Source of the DNA: Chamaelirium japonicum
Lineage: Eukaryota; Streptophyta; Magnoliopsida; Liliales; Melanthiaceae
Assembly: GCA_947650365.1 (NCBI GenBank)
Contig: OX393557.1
Location: 32,863,099-32,927,098 of the forward strand
Reading direction: 5' to 3'
DNA: 64,000 nucleotides
Shown: one piece after another, positions 32,763-46,959 of the stretch
Numbering within the stretch: position 1 is the first letter of the stretch
Layout of the letters: the number at the start of each line of letters is the position of its first letter
Program-made: the position numbers and the translations under genes
The notes under the pieces: model-generated
What the model was told of the DNA's origin: nothing
The model's database searches: none
What the model saw: the letters and a program-made list of their open reading frames with translations, nothing else

Positions 32763-34165
32763 AGCGCCGACAATTCCAAACCCAACCCATTGGCATTCCT
32801 AAGGATTGCGGGAAGCAAAGGGGAAGTGAGATTCAACAATGTGAGGTTAAGTCAAAATCCTATTTCGAAGATTCCATGGAGACATAATAATATCAAGGAC
32901 CAAACTATTAACTTTACCAAATTTAGGTTCAAATTTTTTTTTTTAACCAATTTAGGGCAGATCTGATTAAGACCAACCCATCTAGAATAGGAATTGTGCT
33001 TATATCCATAATATCATATATGAAATCTTGTAGTGCTCAGATACCTTCTTGTTGGGTTTGCTTTGATACCTATTTGTTGAACCTCACGAGGCTTGACTGA
33101 CGATGTCCTTATCTTAAATGATATCAACATAACACATCATTTTCTGTCCCTGAAGGGCTAGGGTCCGCCCCCCATGAACAAAGGGTCAGGTCCGATTGGA
33201 TCACAGCCCAACCTTTTGACAGTCCCGCCTAGCGCGGGACAACCCGCTACCTTCCATGGCGCACATGGTCGACCATCACCTCCACGTCGGATCACCCACA
33301 AATTCGCATGAAAGGTGCAGGGGTCGAAGTTGTGACCACCTATCACGGGAGCAGATGTCTCACCAAATAGCAGTTTGGCGACATATCTCAAATCTTTTCT
33401 TGTACCCTCTTCGTCTAGATTCTTTCCAAGTTCAGGGAAACTTCGGAGGAGTGCTCCCCGGTTTCTTAGCATATGCCAATCTCTTGCCAAATTGTTTTGG
33501 TCAGGTTTTCGACACAAGGATTGGCATCAGGATGACGATCAGATGAAAAATTCTTATCAATCTTCCGTATAATGGCAGATCAAATGCTGAATGTCACGCA
33601 AACCCTTCCTTTGAGGCCTCAAAAGACTCGAGAGTACTATGATTTCGTACACAGATTTACTCAGTTACGGTCGATGATGCCTACTTCCTGTCTTGGGACC
33701 TACGTTTTCACTATCTTGAGAATCATGATCTAAAGGAACAAGTCTCCTTGATCTTACAGGAAAATCGCTCACCCCATGAATCCTCTCAAGTTTCTCCTCT
33801 GTCTCTTTTTCTTTTCTTCACCCACATGCGTACACCATACAACTACATTAGCTTTTATAGTGAAACCCTCGTAGCACAGCGAATTTGGGCCGTCCGATGA
33901 GTAAAACTCACTGTACTCCTGTACGAACGCCCAGAAAGTTCAGATTGAAATCTTAGCATCCATCCGACATGGGTGTTGATCAGAGAGAGATTTATCCACA
34001 GCAGTTGTGTGCTCAATTCCATAACAAAATAATCAGCATTTTTAAACTACGACCAAGGAACCATGTACAATGCATCTCATGGCAAAATATACCTCACATA
34101 TTTAAAAGATGTATCCTATTTTCCCTATATATATTTATAACTATAAAAATGGCCCTCCAAGTTTT
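32763..34165. other. Intergenic stretch downstream of the DUF863 gene
   Basis: No gene is recognised. The part nearest 34165 is the presumed 3'UTR of the DUF863 gene (- strand). A stretch at 33130-33560 with GCCTAGCGCGGGACAACC looks repetitive. A short open frame at about 33574-33740 has no recognisable family. Confidence 0.4.
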
Positions 34166-37100
34166 TTAAGTTAGAAGAGCAGAGGCATTACCTGATGGAA
34201 CTCTCTGCCCCCGACAACGCTTTGTTGTCCTTCCCCACCCGATGATAGTTCTCCCATCGAGCTCCAATTCAGTTTGACCCATCTGTGTCGGTGTGGGGTC
34301 AACACGGATCTCGGCAACGGCAACAGTTAAAGTTCTAGGCCGTCGCCTCCCCTTTGCTTGACAAGGAAACCCAGTCCCGCTCATGCCTCGTCTCGCTGAG
34401 CCAGCCTGCGAAGACCTGCACGACGCCCTCATCAGCCCTCCAAAAGCCTGAAGATCCTCGGTCACTTCGTTCCTCGACAGCGACGCATGGCTTGGCAATA
34501 CATCTTTCTGAAAACCCCCCCGTTGCCACCGCCGACTTGACTGGCCCCTCCGAGGTCTGGTTAGAAACATCGAAGCGGTGCTCCTTCCCTCATCCTTTTC
34601 ATTATTCAGCTCCTGCGGCGTACTCCAGCACTCATTCTCCTTCATTTCTTTGAGCTTCAGAGTCGCGGACTCGAAGTAGTCCAGCCCAGCATCGTCTGAA
34701 GATTCAGCACCACCATATCCCCCTCCCTTCGATCCTTTCACACTCTCTGCATTGGACGAAACAATCCCAGCAAACCATCGCAAGGAAGTACATGAAGATG
34801 GGGTCAATGGCCGAGTAGGATCAACCGAACAGCCGAGTACGTCTGATGACATGGTGACAAGATTCTCCGCTGCCACTCTAGCAAGTGTTTCATGAGAGCA
34901 TTCAGTTTCCTGCCGACCGTCCGCGATGCTTGATGGCATTTGGACAGGTGCTGCACGGTGATTCATCCCAATGATCTCTACCTGAGGAGTTAAACTCTCC
35001 TGAGCAACTTTTCCCGCAAGACTCTTCAAAGAGAGTGGTGATGCAACCTCTGCCTCGTCCTCCGGTGAATTCTCTGATGAGTTTTGCAGATCCATACATG
35101 AGACCACAGAGTTCAAGTTGATGTGATTCCTTAGACCTTTACTGCTGATTCCAACATGGACCTGTTCTTTCGAACTAGGAACCTTAGCATCATACCACAA
35201 ATTGGTATGATGCAGTCGATCTCTCACACTGCAGCTAGTATCATTAGTAGAAGGTGAGCAGGTAAAATCATCTTGCGAGAAACCCGACTCCATTCGGAGA
35301 GCACATTCTTTCACGCCAGTTGATCTGCTGCAAGATGGCTTTGTTCTGAACCACCATGTTCCTCCTGATGATTCCTCATCATGACTCCCCTTCACATCTT
35401 GTTGGGCACTTAGACCATCTCGAATTCCATTTGTGAGTACCCAATTTGATCTCGCATCCACTGCAGGCTTCACGTTTGAAAACTGCAAAGTTTTAAAACA
35501 ATTTTTCCATCCACGAGCTTCAGAGTTCGCGTAAACTGACTTATCTATGTGATCACTGAGGTTTGGGGTAGAAAAGGTGACAGGTGAGGGCTGAAAATGC
35601 GCTGAAGAGCTAGAGTTTGTGCGAAAACCACAGTCAAAACCATTTACACTTCCATTTGTTGGGTTTGACTTTACATTGAAGCATGGAAGTGCTTGAACTG
35701 CGATTGGAATATGATTTATGCTCTTCTGTCGTTTTCTCCAAGTTGAAATTGGTGGAGATGCAGTGTTGTAGTAGTCAGAGTGAGGAACAATTGAAGATGG
35801 GGTGGACATTTGAGGAACCGCCGGTTGTGAATAAAATGAACTGGCAAAACTGGACCTTCTTCTGGAGACTTCAGTACCGTCACCTGCTTTATCTCTGAAC
35901 CATGTTTCTGCTTTGTTATCATCAGGTAAAGCAATTTCATGAGATCTTGTATACTCCAGTGGTGTTGGTTTAACAAACACGGGGAGTTTCTTGTTACAAG
36001 AGCTTGGATTGAAAGATTTAGCATCCCTTCTGCTTTGGCCTGAAAGTATTTCCAACTACAAAAGATCAACTAAAGAGTACAACACACCGCCAGACAAAGA
36101 CAAAAAGGCAAAAGATCAAATTCGTGCTAGACATTATTGTAACATAAAAAGGAGGATGGACAAGTCTCACTGCTTGACACAAGAGATCCGGACACAACGA
36201 ATCTGTTAAACTTCACCGTGTTTGGCAGAGACGATGCAAATCAACCAACTGAAATATGAGAAGCCTCATGCTACAAGACTTAGCATTGAGATTACCACTC
36301 AGCAACTACTAAATGTCTAAAGTATGCCGAATAGGGCCAGAGTCATCTGTTAGAGATATTACACAACATATACATCCTCTCCACTCTATGGGACATATAC
36401 CCACTTGGCAACTTCTATATACATTGGGCTATTGCCCTAATGAGAAGCATTCCTTCCTTCTCCCCAAAACCCTAGCATCTCTCTCTCTCTCACTCAGGGT
36501 TATTGGTAACATGGTATCAGAGTTATCAATCCGGCCCTCCTCCGCTTGCCAGTGATCCTCCTTCGAGCTCAGCCATTGAGCCCGTCGCTCTCCCCTCGAG
36601 GTTCCACCTCCTCTCTGACGAGCCTCCCTGCCGTAGACCTGCATCTCTGCCAAGCAGATCTAAGGCCCGCTTGATCTCGATCTCCCTCCAGATCTTCTCT
36701 GATCGAATCTGCCGGTCAAAGGGACCTCTGCCACTGTTGATCAGACGATGCGCATCAACATTGTTTCCCTCGTCCGCAGCGATCTGACGCTACTTCGTGG
36801 AGTGGTTCATGGAGTCCAGTGGGGCTCGTAAATACTCTACTATTCACTCTCAGGTGTAGACCAAGCAGCAGGGGACCGTACAATTCAGCAGTTCTATGCA
36901 CAGATACACAGCTACTGGCGAAAGCTTCAGTCATTAGTCCCTCATGTACCTGTCGAGTGTCGTGTTGCGAACCAAGCCTTCTGAAAGCATCATCAATTCT
37001 ACTAGTTTCTGATGTCCCTTCGCCCAAAGTATGATCCGTTAGCCGGTGACTTGATTCACCGGGACCCCCTTCCGCATCTGGATGCTGTCATCGCCGAGTT

Positions 37101-40100
37101 TATTGCCGAGGAGACCAGACTGCGCACTATCACCACCAAGACACCTCCCAACCCTCCAGCTTCACGGGAGTTATAGCAGCAGCTCCACCTCTCCCTGCAG
37201 CCTCCTCTACTGCTCGTGATCAGTTTGTGCGCACCCACTAACACAAACCAAGTCACGTCGTTACCACATACTAAAAGCTACACCCGGAGAAGCAGCAAGA
37301 GCCCAGGGTCATGGTCGACCAGTAAACCATATTGGTGTCGTTGCTACTGCTTCGTCCTGTCCTCGTATCGTTCCACCCTCGCCTCGTAATGCACTGAACA
37401 CTCCCCCATTCAGCTCTTTCAGCAACAACTTGCCCAGCTTCAGCTTCGTATCGACTAGCCGGTGGCCTCCAGCTCCACCGAGGCTACCAGTGCCTTAGCT
37501 CACTCTGTCACTCCCGGTATCTTCGCAATCTGGATCATGGACTTCAAGACTTCTCACCGCATGACTCCAGCCTCTTCTCTGCTCACAGTTTTCCACCCTG
37601 CACCGCATCCCTTCAATAAACACCATTGATGGCTCTTCTCTAGCCATCTCACATTATGGATCGATCACCGCCACCACAAAGCCTAGCGGCTGCCTCTCCT
37701 TACCCTCCATGCTACATGCCCCTCAGCTTCGCATGCAGCTTATCTCTATTAGCAACCTTTGTGATTCTGGGTGTGTTGTGACTTTCTCTCTTCTTATGTT
37801 GTGCAGGATCTATATACCGGATGGGTGATTGGGGCTGGTCATAAGACAGGCGGGTTGTACCACCTGGAGTACCTTCGTCTTCTCCTTATTCCTCCTCCTG
37901 ACGTCTGCGGGTTAGTCTCTCCTGATGCCGACTTGTGGCATAGGAGATTATGTCATATTTCTGAGAATCAACTTAAGAGGCTACTACTTACTGGAGCTCT
38001 AGATCTAGGTCCTTTCTCTTCTTTATCCACATGAACCGGCTGCAAGATTGTCAAGGGCCCAAGGCTACAACCATACTTTTTCCCTTCTAGTATCTTTCAA
38101 AGTTGTACTCCCTTTGATTTAATGCATTCTGATATTTGGGGCTATGCTCCTCTCTCTTCTATGTGTGGATATCAATATTATCTTTTTTGTGGATGACTTC
38201 AGTAGGCACATCTGGGTTTACCTTCTCTAACATCGCTCGAAGGTTCCCCAGGTCTACCGGACCTTTGCTTCGCTGATCCACATACAGTTCGGTTGTCGCA
38301 TCAAGACCTTTTGATCTGACTGCGCCCTTGAGTACCTCTTCACTGCTATGCAGACCCTTCTTCAGTCTCACGGGACCCATTTCCAGTACTCATTCCCTCA
38401 CACTCATGAGCAAAACGGAGTGGCAAAGAGGAAGAACCGCCATATCCTTGAGACTACGCGTGCCCTTTTTCTCTGTGCCTTCGTTTCTCGCACCTTCTAG
38501 GCTGAGGCTACCTTGACCTCAGTTAACCTCATCATCACCCTTTTGTCTGTTCTCCTGGGTGGTGTGTCCCCCCCTGAATGCCTTTTCTCCACTCCTAACT
38601 ATAATATATTCCGTATCTTCCGTTGCACCTACTTTGTCCTCATTCCACCCCACGAGTGCACAAAGTTCTCCGAAAAGGCAGCTAATTGCATCCTCTTGGG
38701 GATTAGCAATGAGCACAAGGGGTACCGCTGCTATGACGCTTTGACTCGTCGACTTCGAATCTCTCGACACGTCTTCTTTGTCAAGGACTCCCCTTACTAT
38801 ACATCTACGACTAAGGACCTTACCTTTCTGGAGACTCCTACTCTATCTTCGACTCTTGAGCCTCTTCCACCACATCTCCTGTCCACCTTTGTCAGTCCCC
38901 ACGTTTTTGGGGACTCTTTGAAAGATCTCTCTCCTCCTTTCGTATCGAATTCTCCTCTTCGGGTTGTTACCCTGGCCTCTTTACCAGGTCTATACTCGTC
39001 GGCACGCTTCTCTTCCTTTTTCACCCTCCCCTTAGATAGAGGTTGGTTCCTCTAGTACTCGTGACCTTACTATCCCTAGTATTCTGCCTACTGCGCCCAG
39101 TAGGGGTGTGCAGGATCCAAACCAAACCGATCAAAACGACCAAACCAAACCAAATCAACCAATTTTGATCAGTTTCGACACACCCAATGGATTGGATCGA
39201 ATTGGGTTTTAAAAAACCCGACATGATTGGATTGGTTGATGGATTTTTAAGTTCAAAACCAACCTAAACCGAACCGAACCAATATATGTATATACATATA
39301 ATATTTTATTAAATATACCATATGTCCTCATATACCCTTGCTACCAATCACCATTGCAATACTATAGGATGACTCAAAATCAGTTAAAAATCATATTTAG
39401 ACCTAATGATTTGATAACAATTACTATTTTTACGTTTGAACTAGGTTCTAATAGAAGGGGGGGGGGCTAATAAGAACATGATCCAAAGCCTAAACCGACT
39501 ATCCAATCCAAACCGACTTTAATTGGATTGGATTCCAATCTTAGTTCGGTTTGGATTGGATTGAAAATCCTCAAAACCGATCAAGGTTGGATCGGTTTGG
39601 GTTTTGCCTAAATAGGTTGATTTCAAACTGACGCACACCCCTAGCGCCCAACCAGTCTCTGACGGTCGAGTATCCTCACTCGCCACCCCACTACCCTCAA
39701 CGCAAGCACCGCCCACCTGATAGCTTAGCTTTGCCTCTGGGCCTGTTTACCGCTATGGCTTTTCCACTATCACCTCTTACTCGCCCCAGTTCACTACTTT
39801 TATTGCTGTCATTTGCTCTGACCAGGAGCCTCAGTCGTACCGAGAGGTAGTCCAGTCCCCTCAACGACAGCAGGCCATGGGAGAGGAGTTTCAGGCCTTC
39901 GAGCAGACTCACACTTGGGACCTTGTCCTCCTTGTTGGTGTTGAAACTGTCAGCTACAGATGGGTCTACAAGGTCAAGCGGCAACCTGATGGATCCATTT
40001 AGCGGCACAAGGCTTGGTTGGTGACTAGTGGCTTTAGTCAAGAGTACGGGATAAACTACGAGGAGACCTTCATACCTGTGGGTCGTGACTCATATGACCA

Positions 40101-43100
40101 TAGTTCGTGCCCTCCTCGTGGTTACAATCATTCGTTGCTGACCTGTTCTCTATATGGACGTGAAGATTGCCTTTATTCACGGTGATCTTTCAAAGACAAT
40201 CTACATATAGCCTCCTCCTGGCATACATACTCCCCCCCTCAGTACGTCTGTCGTCTTCGTCGAGCCATCTACGGGCACAAGCAGGCCTCTCGTGCTTGGT
40301 TTGATGGTTTGAGTGCTTCAGGAGAGTAGTCACCGAGGTTGGTTTTGTAGAGAGCTCGTATGACCAATCCTTTGTTTGTATCGGTCCTCACCTCAGGGCC
40401 GAGCGATTCTCCTGTTGTACGTTGATGATATGATCATCACAGGTGATGACTCTGCTGTCATCATCTCTATTTTAACAGCACCTCTGGAACCGGTTCCAGA
40501 TGAATAACTTAGGTCCTCTTTGCTACTTCCTCGAGCTTGAGATCGTCCACAATGAGTGAAAGATTATGCTCTCCTAGCACTACACTGCTGACATACTCAA
40601 TCGAGTTGCTATTTCCAATGATTGCTTCGATGCCACTCCACTTGAGCTTCACGTGAAGCTCCACCTATATACGGCGAGCCTCTCTCAGACCCTATTCCAT
40701 ACCGATAAATCATTGGCCCGTTGGTGTACCTCTGTATTACTAGGCCCGAAATCACCCACACCGTCAGCATCGTCAGCCAATTCGTCGAGATCTAAGAAGC
40801 ACGGATACTGGTATGGGGACACGAGTATGCCAACAGGTCAAATACTAAAAAAGAACACGGGTACGGCAAAGACATGGCAAAATAAATTAATATTTTTTAT
40901 TTATATTTTATGTGTTTATAATTCATATATATTTCAATAACCGAAAAAACCTTATAGAAAATAACTAAAATAAAAATTTAATGCATACTGAATCGCAATT
41001 GTTAGTTACACCCAGCTTGATCGGTGAATCGCACACAGCCTTAAATGGCATGGAAAAGAACGATTGTGTTTCAGTTTTGGCTCAACCTATCTAAAACCTC
41101 AGAGGATCAGAGAGGTTAAAGCCAAAACTGAATTGTAACCGTCCGTTACAACCACCCTAACAAGTGAATCGCACTTAGGCCCAAATGGCATGCAAAAGAA
41201 CCGATGTGATTCAGTTTTGGCTTCAACCTATCTGATCCTAACCTCAGAGGATCAGATAGGTTGAAGTCAAAACACAGTCACACCAGCTTGTGACCCGACC
41301 CTATATCGAACAGGCCATCAACCCGCTGTATCCGGCGAGTGTCCGACCGTGTCCGGCTCCCGAAAGCATGTGGGACACGGCACATGTGTTCCCAGGGCAT
41401 GTCCAGCGAGTGTCGGTGTCAACGGATGCGGGGGGCCTGGGGAATCGTCCGTGCTTCCTAGGTCGAGATCCCTCACTCTGCTCACTACGTTGTCCTGCGG
41501 ATTCTTTGTTACCTTTGAGGCACCATCACCCAGTCGCTCTTCCAGTTCTCGACTTTACCTCTAATCTTACGTGCCTACTCAAATGCTAACTGGGCCAAGG
41601 ATCCGACTACTCGTCGCTCGACAACCGGCTACTGCTTGTTCCTTAGAGACTCTCATCTCATGGCGTAGCAAGAAGTAAATGTTTTTCTCTCGAGCCATGG
41701 CCTCTACCACCAAGGACATCGTTCACTTGCAATGTCTCCTTGGAGATCTATGAGTTGAGATTTCTGGGCCTACAGGTTTTCACTGTGATAACCGGAGTGT
41801 CATATAGATCACAAGGTATTGAAAGAATGGATTGAAAAAACCCGATTTGCAATTAGCCTCGTTGCATAGTAAAGGAGACCTTCAGTTGAGCCCTCACACA
41901 CTAGATGGATCGTTGATGTCGACGATGTGTGAAGCCAGTTGCCAACAACCTCCCACAAAATCAATCGAGCGAAGGGATCGGCATCGGTGACACGATCACG
42001 GCCGATCTGGTCGAGGCTCCGGTGGAAAGCCCGTGGATAGCCTAGTTGGCGGCGGTTGTCCTCGCAACAAGGTGGGTACGACAGGGTCACACAATCAACG
42101 GCAAGCTGTAGGACTTGTCCTCGCTGTCGGACGGGCTCGGTGGGGTCCCTGCAGTCGTCTGATCGGCTGTGGGGATGGCCCTCACAACTGGGTTGGCTCG
42201 GCAGAGAAGGGTCGGGCCCGAGGATGGGACGTGGCATGGTGGTGGGTATCTGGTCGAGTGACCGCTCGAACACAGGGGGAAGACCAAGTTTCGGTCGGCC
42301 AATCACAGGGAAAGGGAGAGAGAGAGAGAGAGAGAGAGGCAGGGACTCGGGGTAAAAAGAAATCTAAGTTTGTGACTTCTCACCTCGAGAACTTCTCGCT
42401 CTCCTTCGTCCTTTCTCAAGAAAATTTTTCCATAGTTAAGATTATTTATTTCATTGACTAATAATAAAAGGAGGCCATGGGTCCTTTATAAAGAGGCCCA
42501 GGTGCGCTACATGATTACCCACTAGTGATGTGGGACTAGTAAAGCAAATAACTTTTTGAAATAAAATAAACGATAATGATAATGCCAAGCATAAGTCTAA
42601 GTGCACTCCGGTTAGTCTCTGAACCACAATGATAGGGTTGCCACTATCCTCTGTTGACGTCACTAATAGACCCTGAAGTCAGATGGGAAACAGGCTGAGA
42701 TGTCCCCATCAATTTCCTTCCCATCTTGACATACTTTTCTCTTGCCACGGTCAATGATTGGACAATTTGGTCTGCCACTATCCGGAGCACCCTCGATGAC
42801 CACAATCAGTTGGGGCATCTTGATGGCTCGATGTCGGTGCCCTCTGTTGAGAGTTTGTGTTACCTCAGTGACGTCTGGTTTTACCTCCAACACGGCCTAC
42901 CTCTTAGCAGAAGCGGTATCGATGGGTCAGCACCTATGTCGTCTCCTCTGTTGATCGCTCCCTCCATGCCGACTTCGCCAGGGCAGCCGAGCTTTGGGCA
43001 CATCTCACCGAGCAGTTCGTCGAGACAAGTGACACCCGAGAGTGCCCGCAACAATAAAAAAAAAATCTATAATTACAAATAAAATAATTTTCAAAACTGG

Positions 43101-44943
43101 ATGCATCAATAAAGAGTTTGTCTACTTTACTTTCATTCATCCTCCAATTTACTCTTTTCAAAATATATGATTTGGCACCTTGTCTATGCTGGTGTTACAA
43201 AATATAAGAGAAGTAGATGTTTTCGACTAAGTACAGTCCCCGGATGGCAAAGAAACAAAACAATGGAAACATAGTATGCCGACAAAAATCATCAAATTGC
43301 CCTTGAATGTTCAAAAGCATCCAAGTTATGAATCCAGAAAGTGCGTACTCACAAAGTCGTGAGTTAAAGCATTGTGTAAATTCAAAAATAATTGACATGA
43401 TATTGCGATGTGGCCAATGATTAATATTAGATCAACATAAGAATTTCGAACCAAGAATTTCGAACCAAGATTTTATAGATATGACAATACGCAAAAACAT
43501 CGCAACACTGGTCACAGAACTCTTACCGACTTCATTATAAATGAGTGGCCATTCCTGCTTAGATTCTTCCTTATCTTCACTGAAAAAGTTTGAGCAAGTT
43601 CCATCATCTCCATGACTGTCTACGAAAAAATCCCCTTGCAGGTGACTTCTACTATTGGGTAACTCATGTGCTTGCATCCCTTCATGATAGGTTGCTACAT
43701 GAAGAAATTTAGTAGCAGACGGCCCAGCTTCTCCCTCAAAGGAGATATCTTTAGTAGGTTCATTTAAATCATCTAACTTGTGAACGGAAAGGCCTTTTTG
43801 TGGATGTGAATCTGATTTCCATCTACCATTTCTGCAACTAAAATCCTCACCAAAACTAAGACTCAGCTTCACATCGTTCTCAAGCTCAACATCACCAATT
43901 GTGTCAAGAGGATTGGTCGCCCTAAACGATGAGTTGGCAACATTATCCTTTTCTGCTCTTTCTGCATCTTCGTTATCAGTATATGCATGGGCCGGAAGTT
44001 GAAGGTCAAAAAAATTTCGAGAAACTTTCGTGACCTTAGGGTCTAACAATTCACCATCCTTTAGAAAAGAACAATTTCTTGATGGAACTGGACCGGATTG
44101 CAAGCTACTTTCCTTCAGAAAGTTTAAGGGGAGCCTCGTTTCATTAATTCCTGCAGCGGAAGCGCCGTTATAACTGTTGTTTCCTGTGGGCAGGCAAGGC
44201 ATCTGCCACGTCTTATCAGTAACTTTACACGACATTTGAGATGAAAAGAAATCTGATAGAGATGTATCCCTTGGTACAGAATATCTGTATAACTCCTTCA
44301 CCTTAAGCTCATCCACTAAATCCTTCTGTATCCTATAAAGACGGTGGAGTTCATAGACCTGAATGATGAGATCATAGTGCAATTGCAGAATGTGAAAATA
44401 TTAATTAGACCCAAAACAAGAATGATAAAAAAAAAATACCAAGGGAAAACAGATGTTGATTTTTAAATCTTATAAAAGCTAAATACGATATTGAAAATTT
44501 GAATAAGAATTGTCAATTATATACCATGTGAATATGAAATCAAGATTGCATACTTTAAGAAGTTTCAAACTAAGAAAAAAAGACCACATCAAGATTCAAT
44601 AAAGTATCAAATATTAAGCGTCAGTAGATGTAATAATCAAGCTGCATCTCCCAGAAATTAGTACGTTGGGAAAACAAGCACAGGATGACAAAAAGGACAA
44701 AGGTCAATTCACATCACATATATAATAACTTTAATCGAGAATGTGTATAAAAACCTGTTTCCGAAAAATAGCATCCTGTTCGAGCATTGTTCGTTTTAGC
44801 ATTTCTTTATCATATTCAGAGCGTACATTCACAGTATCCAGCATAAAACCATTGTAGAGATACCCACTCAATGTTTTATCCTCACAGTACCAATTATTAT
44901 TTGTGCCCTCGTTTAGATTCCTCATGGAATAGTATCCCGACAT
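34166..44943 (-). CDS. DUF863-family protein, three coding exons
   Basis: Joined exons on the - strand: 44943-44755, 44358-43527 and 36039-34166, with GT/AG junctions (phase 0, then phase 1), giving about 964 aa, normal for the family. Exon 1 encodes GYYSMRNLNE; the ATG at 44943 is chosen because the usual upstream MGTKVQCKSY start is not intact and an in-frame TAA precedes it. Exon 2 starts VYELHRLYRIQKDLVDELK, the signature helix, then FFDLQLPA and KLSLSFGE. Exon 3 runs from GQSRRDAKSFN through SLRWFAGIVSSNAES, RRGQSSRRWQRGGFQKDVLP and TEDLQAFGGLMRA to GRTIIGWGRTTKRCRGQR. Known: plant-specific nuclear-looking protein of unknown function. Inferred: an active gene, because all frames stay open across introns of 396 bp and 7.5 kb. 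Confidence 0.9.
39102..39644. mobile_element. hAT MITE nested in the Copia fossil
   Basis: It runs from TAGGGGTGTGCAGGATCC to GACGCACACCCCTA. Flanks GCGCCCAG and GCGCCCAA are an 8-bp duplication with one difference. The interior is rich in AAACCGA and TTGGATTGG words. Confidence 0.85.
40792..41461. mobile_element. hAT-like MITE with TIR CTARGAAGCACGGA, nested in the Copia fossil
   Basis: 670 bp. The left end CTAAGAAGCACGGATAC is mirrored by TCCGTGCTTCCTAG on the right, flanked by a perfect 8-bp duplication, GTCGAGAT. Inside are two related inverted blocks around CAGTTTTGGCTYAACCTATC and its complement. No coding sequence. Confidence 0.85.
41813..43100. other. Unclassified debris, probably LTR-element derived
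   Basis: It follows the cut end of the Copia fossil. A GA run lies at 42317-42337. A stretch around 42726-42840 has Copia gag-like wording, but the family could not be settled. Age unknown; not a gene. Confidence 0.35.
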
Positions 44944-46304
44944 GTAACTTTTGCACTGCACTTTCGGTTACGTTCCTGCAAAATTTTCAATAGAATAGTT
45001 CACACAAACTATTCAATGATATTATTCTGAATAAAAACACTTGAAAGTTTAATGCACAGTAATAGTAAGATGATTATAGCTTGCAGTTTAAAGACATGAA
45101 AAAAATTCGGAACATTATCCATAATGATCAGTACTATAACAAAGCAATATTTAAACTTGCAAAAAGAAAAGAAAAAAGTCCAAAGTATGGAGATAAAACT
45201 CCTGCATATGACTAATAAAAGTCCCCAGATACGGCAACTAAAGGTCCTAATGAAAGTCCTCGGGTATTGAAATTAAACCCCTACATAGGACTAATGAAAG
45301 TTCCAAGATACAGCAACCAACGGTCCTACAGAATGGCTAACGAAGGCCTCTAGGTCTGTCAGGAACCTCTAAAAAAGCTAAACATAGTATGGCAAAGAGA
45401 AAATCCCCGCTGGAGGAGAGCTATTCAAGACAGAGAGAGAACTTATCATTCTGAAAAGTCCAGGTGACCAAAGGAAGACACACAGGAAATGAGTAGCTTT
45501 ACCAAGTACCAACAACCAACCAGGCATGAAAAAAGAACCAACAAGGTAGCACTGCACAAGCACAGAGAAAAGGCTAACCAGAGCAGAAAGTAGCTGGATT
45601 CATTAACAATAAGAGATCTCCTAACATAACTCAAAAAAGAAAGAAACAAAGTACAAGCACCAGAATCATTCTACAACGCCATACTGCTTCACTTCCACCA
45701 CAACTACCATGTCTCCCCCCTCGAAACCAGCAGGATCCTGCAGGGTTTCGATCCCCAAGTCCATGCCCTCCTGGCGTGCCTGATCGACCTTCACCTGAAG
45801 GGACTTTGGGTGTCTCTCAGCTCCCTAACTTCGCCCGATGAGCCATTTGGACGCTAAAATCTACTTCTGGTTGGAGCCACACAATCTCTTGATCAGCCTC
45901 TGCAGGGACAAGCCTGTGTTTGTTCTATGGAAGCATAACATGTCCCTATTTCTTGAGGGGTTTTATATATGTGGTGTCAGCCACAAGGAAAATTCATAGA
46001 GATAGGAGATGAGTTGAAACAGAAACATTAATTTCCTCCAGCATTTATACAGAAACCATATATGAAGATCCATAAAGTATTCGTGTTCACAACTTCAAGT
46101 CTTTAACAACCCCCGATGGGGGTTACAATTAAAAATGTGCACCAAATATGCACTTGTTATAGCTGTAAGAACATATATGAACCTACATCTCTGCACAGTA
46201 TAACACTTTGAAGTTCTCATATTTTGACCATCATTCAGCACCTTTATACTACTATGAGTCGACAAAAAAACTCTCTTTTTGCCTTATTTGGGATAGGTTA
46301 TTTT

Positions 46305-46372
46305 AAAAAAAAGAAAAAAAAACACCCCCCCCCCCCCCCCCCCCCACACACACACACGCAAAAAAAACACTC
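46305..46372. repeat. Compound simple repeat (A, C, CA runs)
   Basis: A run of A/G-rich bases, then about 22 C, then (CA)n, then A. Such runs are prone to length errors in assembly. Confidence 0.85.
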
Positions 46373-46959
46373 CTCTTTTTTGGGGGATGGGGGGATAAAA
46401 ATAGTCAAGCTTCAAGAGACAGAGCAACGAGGTGGAGTGGATATTGGATAGTAGAAGAGATTTAAGCCCACTTTTCAGTGATATCGTCTTTGGGGATGGT
46501 CGTGGGTTGCATTAAACCCACTTTGTACAAACAATCGTCTAAGAATTTCTTAGTTTCCTCATTCATTAAAACAATAACACTCACGATAAAGTTCATAAGC
46601 TTTTTGATGCATCTCAGGAAATAAAGAAGAGTAGTTGCTATTCTGAAAGAGCAGGCTGAGCCCCCTCTTTACCTAGTTCTGAACTAGTATAACTCCTAAA
46701 CAGCACAGTCAGCCCCTCTAACAGTTCAGTAAGGTTGGTCAACACCTTGTTTAGGGAATCCCAAATCGTGGGTAAGTGGAGTACTAGTACCAATTTTTGT
46801 CGGCAAAGGGTACTAACTTGAGTCATAGGTGACACTTCATCACCTAACCTGGCAATCTCTTACCTATTCCAGCTGGCCATCCCCCTTATGGAGAGGAATG
46901 TATTATAGAGCAGACGGTATACTGCGGAATATCAGAGTAAACACATCACGTAGGCAGCC

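Larger units (their letters stand above)
36348..41812 (+). mobile_element. Ty1/Copia fossil with two nested MITEs
   Basis: Family: Copia. Parts: a short left LTR (about 36348-36511, TGTTAGAG to GTAACA); a primer-binding site TGGTATCAGAG right after it; gag; integrase region (about 37900-38800); reverse transcriptase (about 39840-40500); and RNase H ending near 41812. No right LTR was found, so the right end looks lost. The element is broken in many places and old. Two DNA elements inserted later, at 39102-39644 and 40792-41461. Confidence 0.78.
36040..43526 (-). other. 7.5 kb intron of the DUF863 gene, filled by fossils
   Basis: It is bounded by CG|GTAAGA at the donor and TTTCAG|GCC at the acceptor (- strand). 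It contains a Copia fossil on the opposite strand, two MITEs nested in that fossil, and about 1.3 kb of unclassified, probably LTR-derived debris at 41813-43100. Confidence 0.8.
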
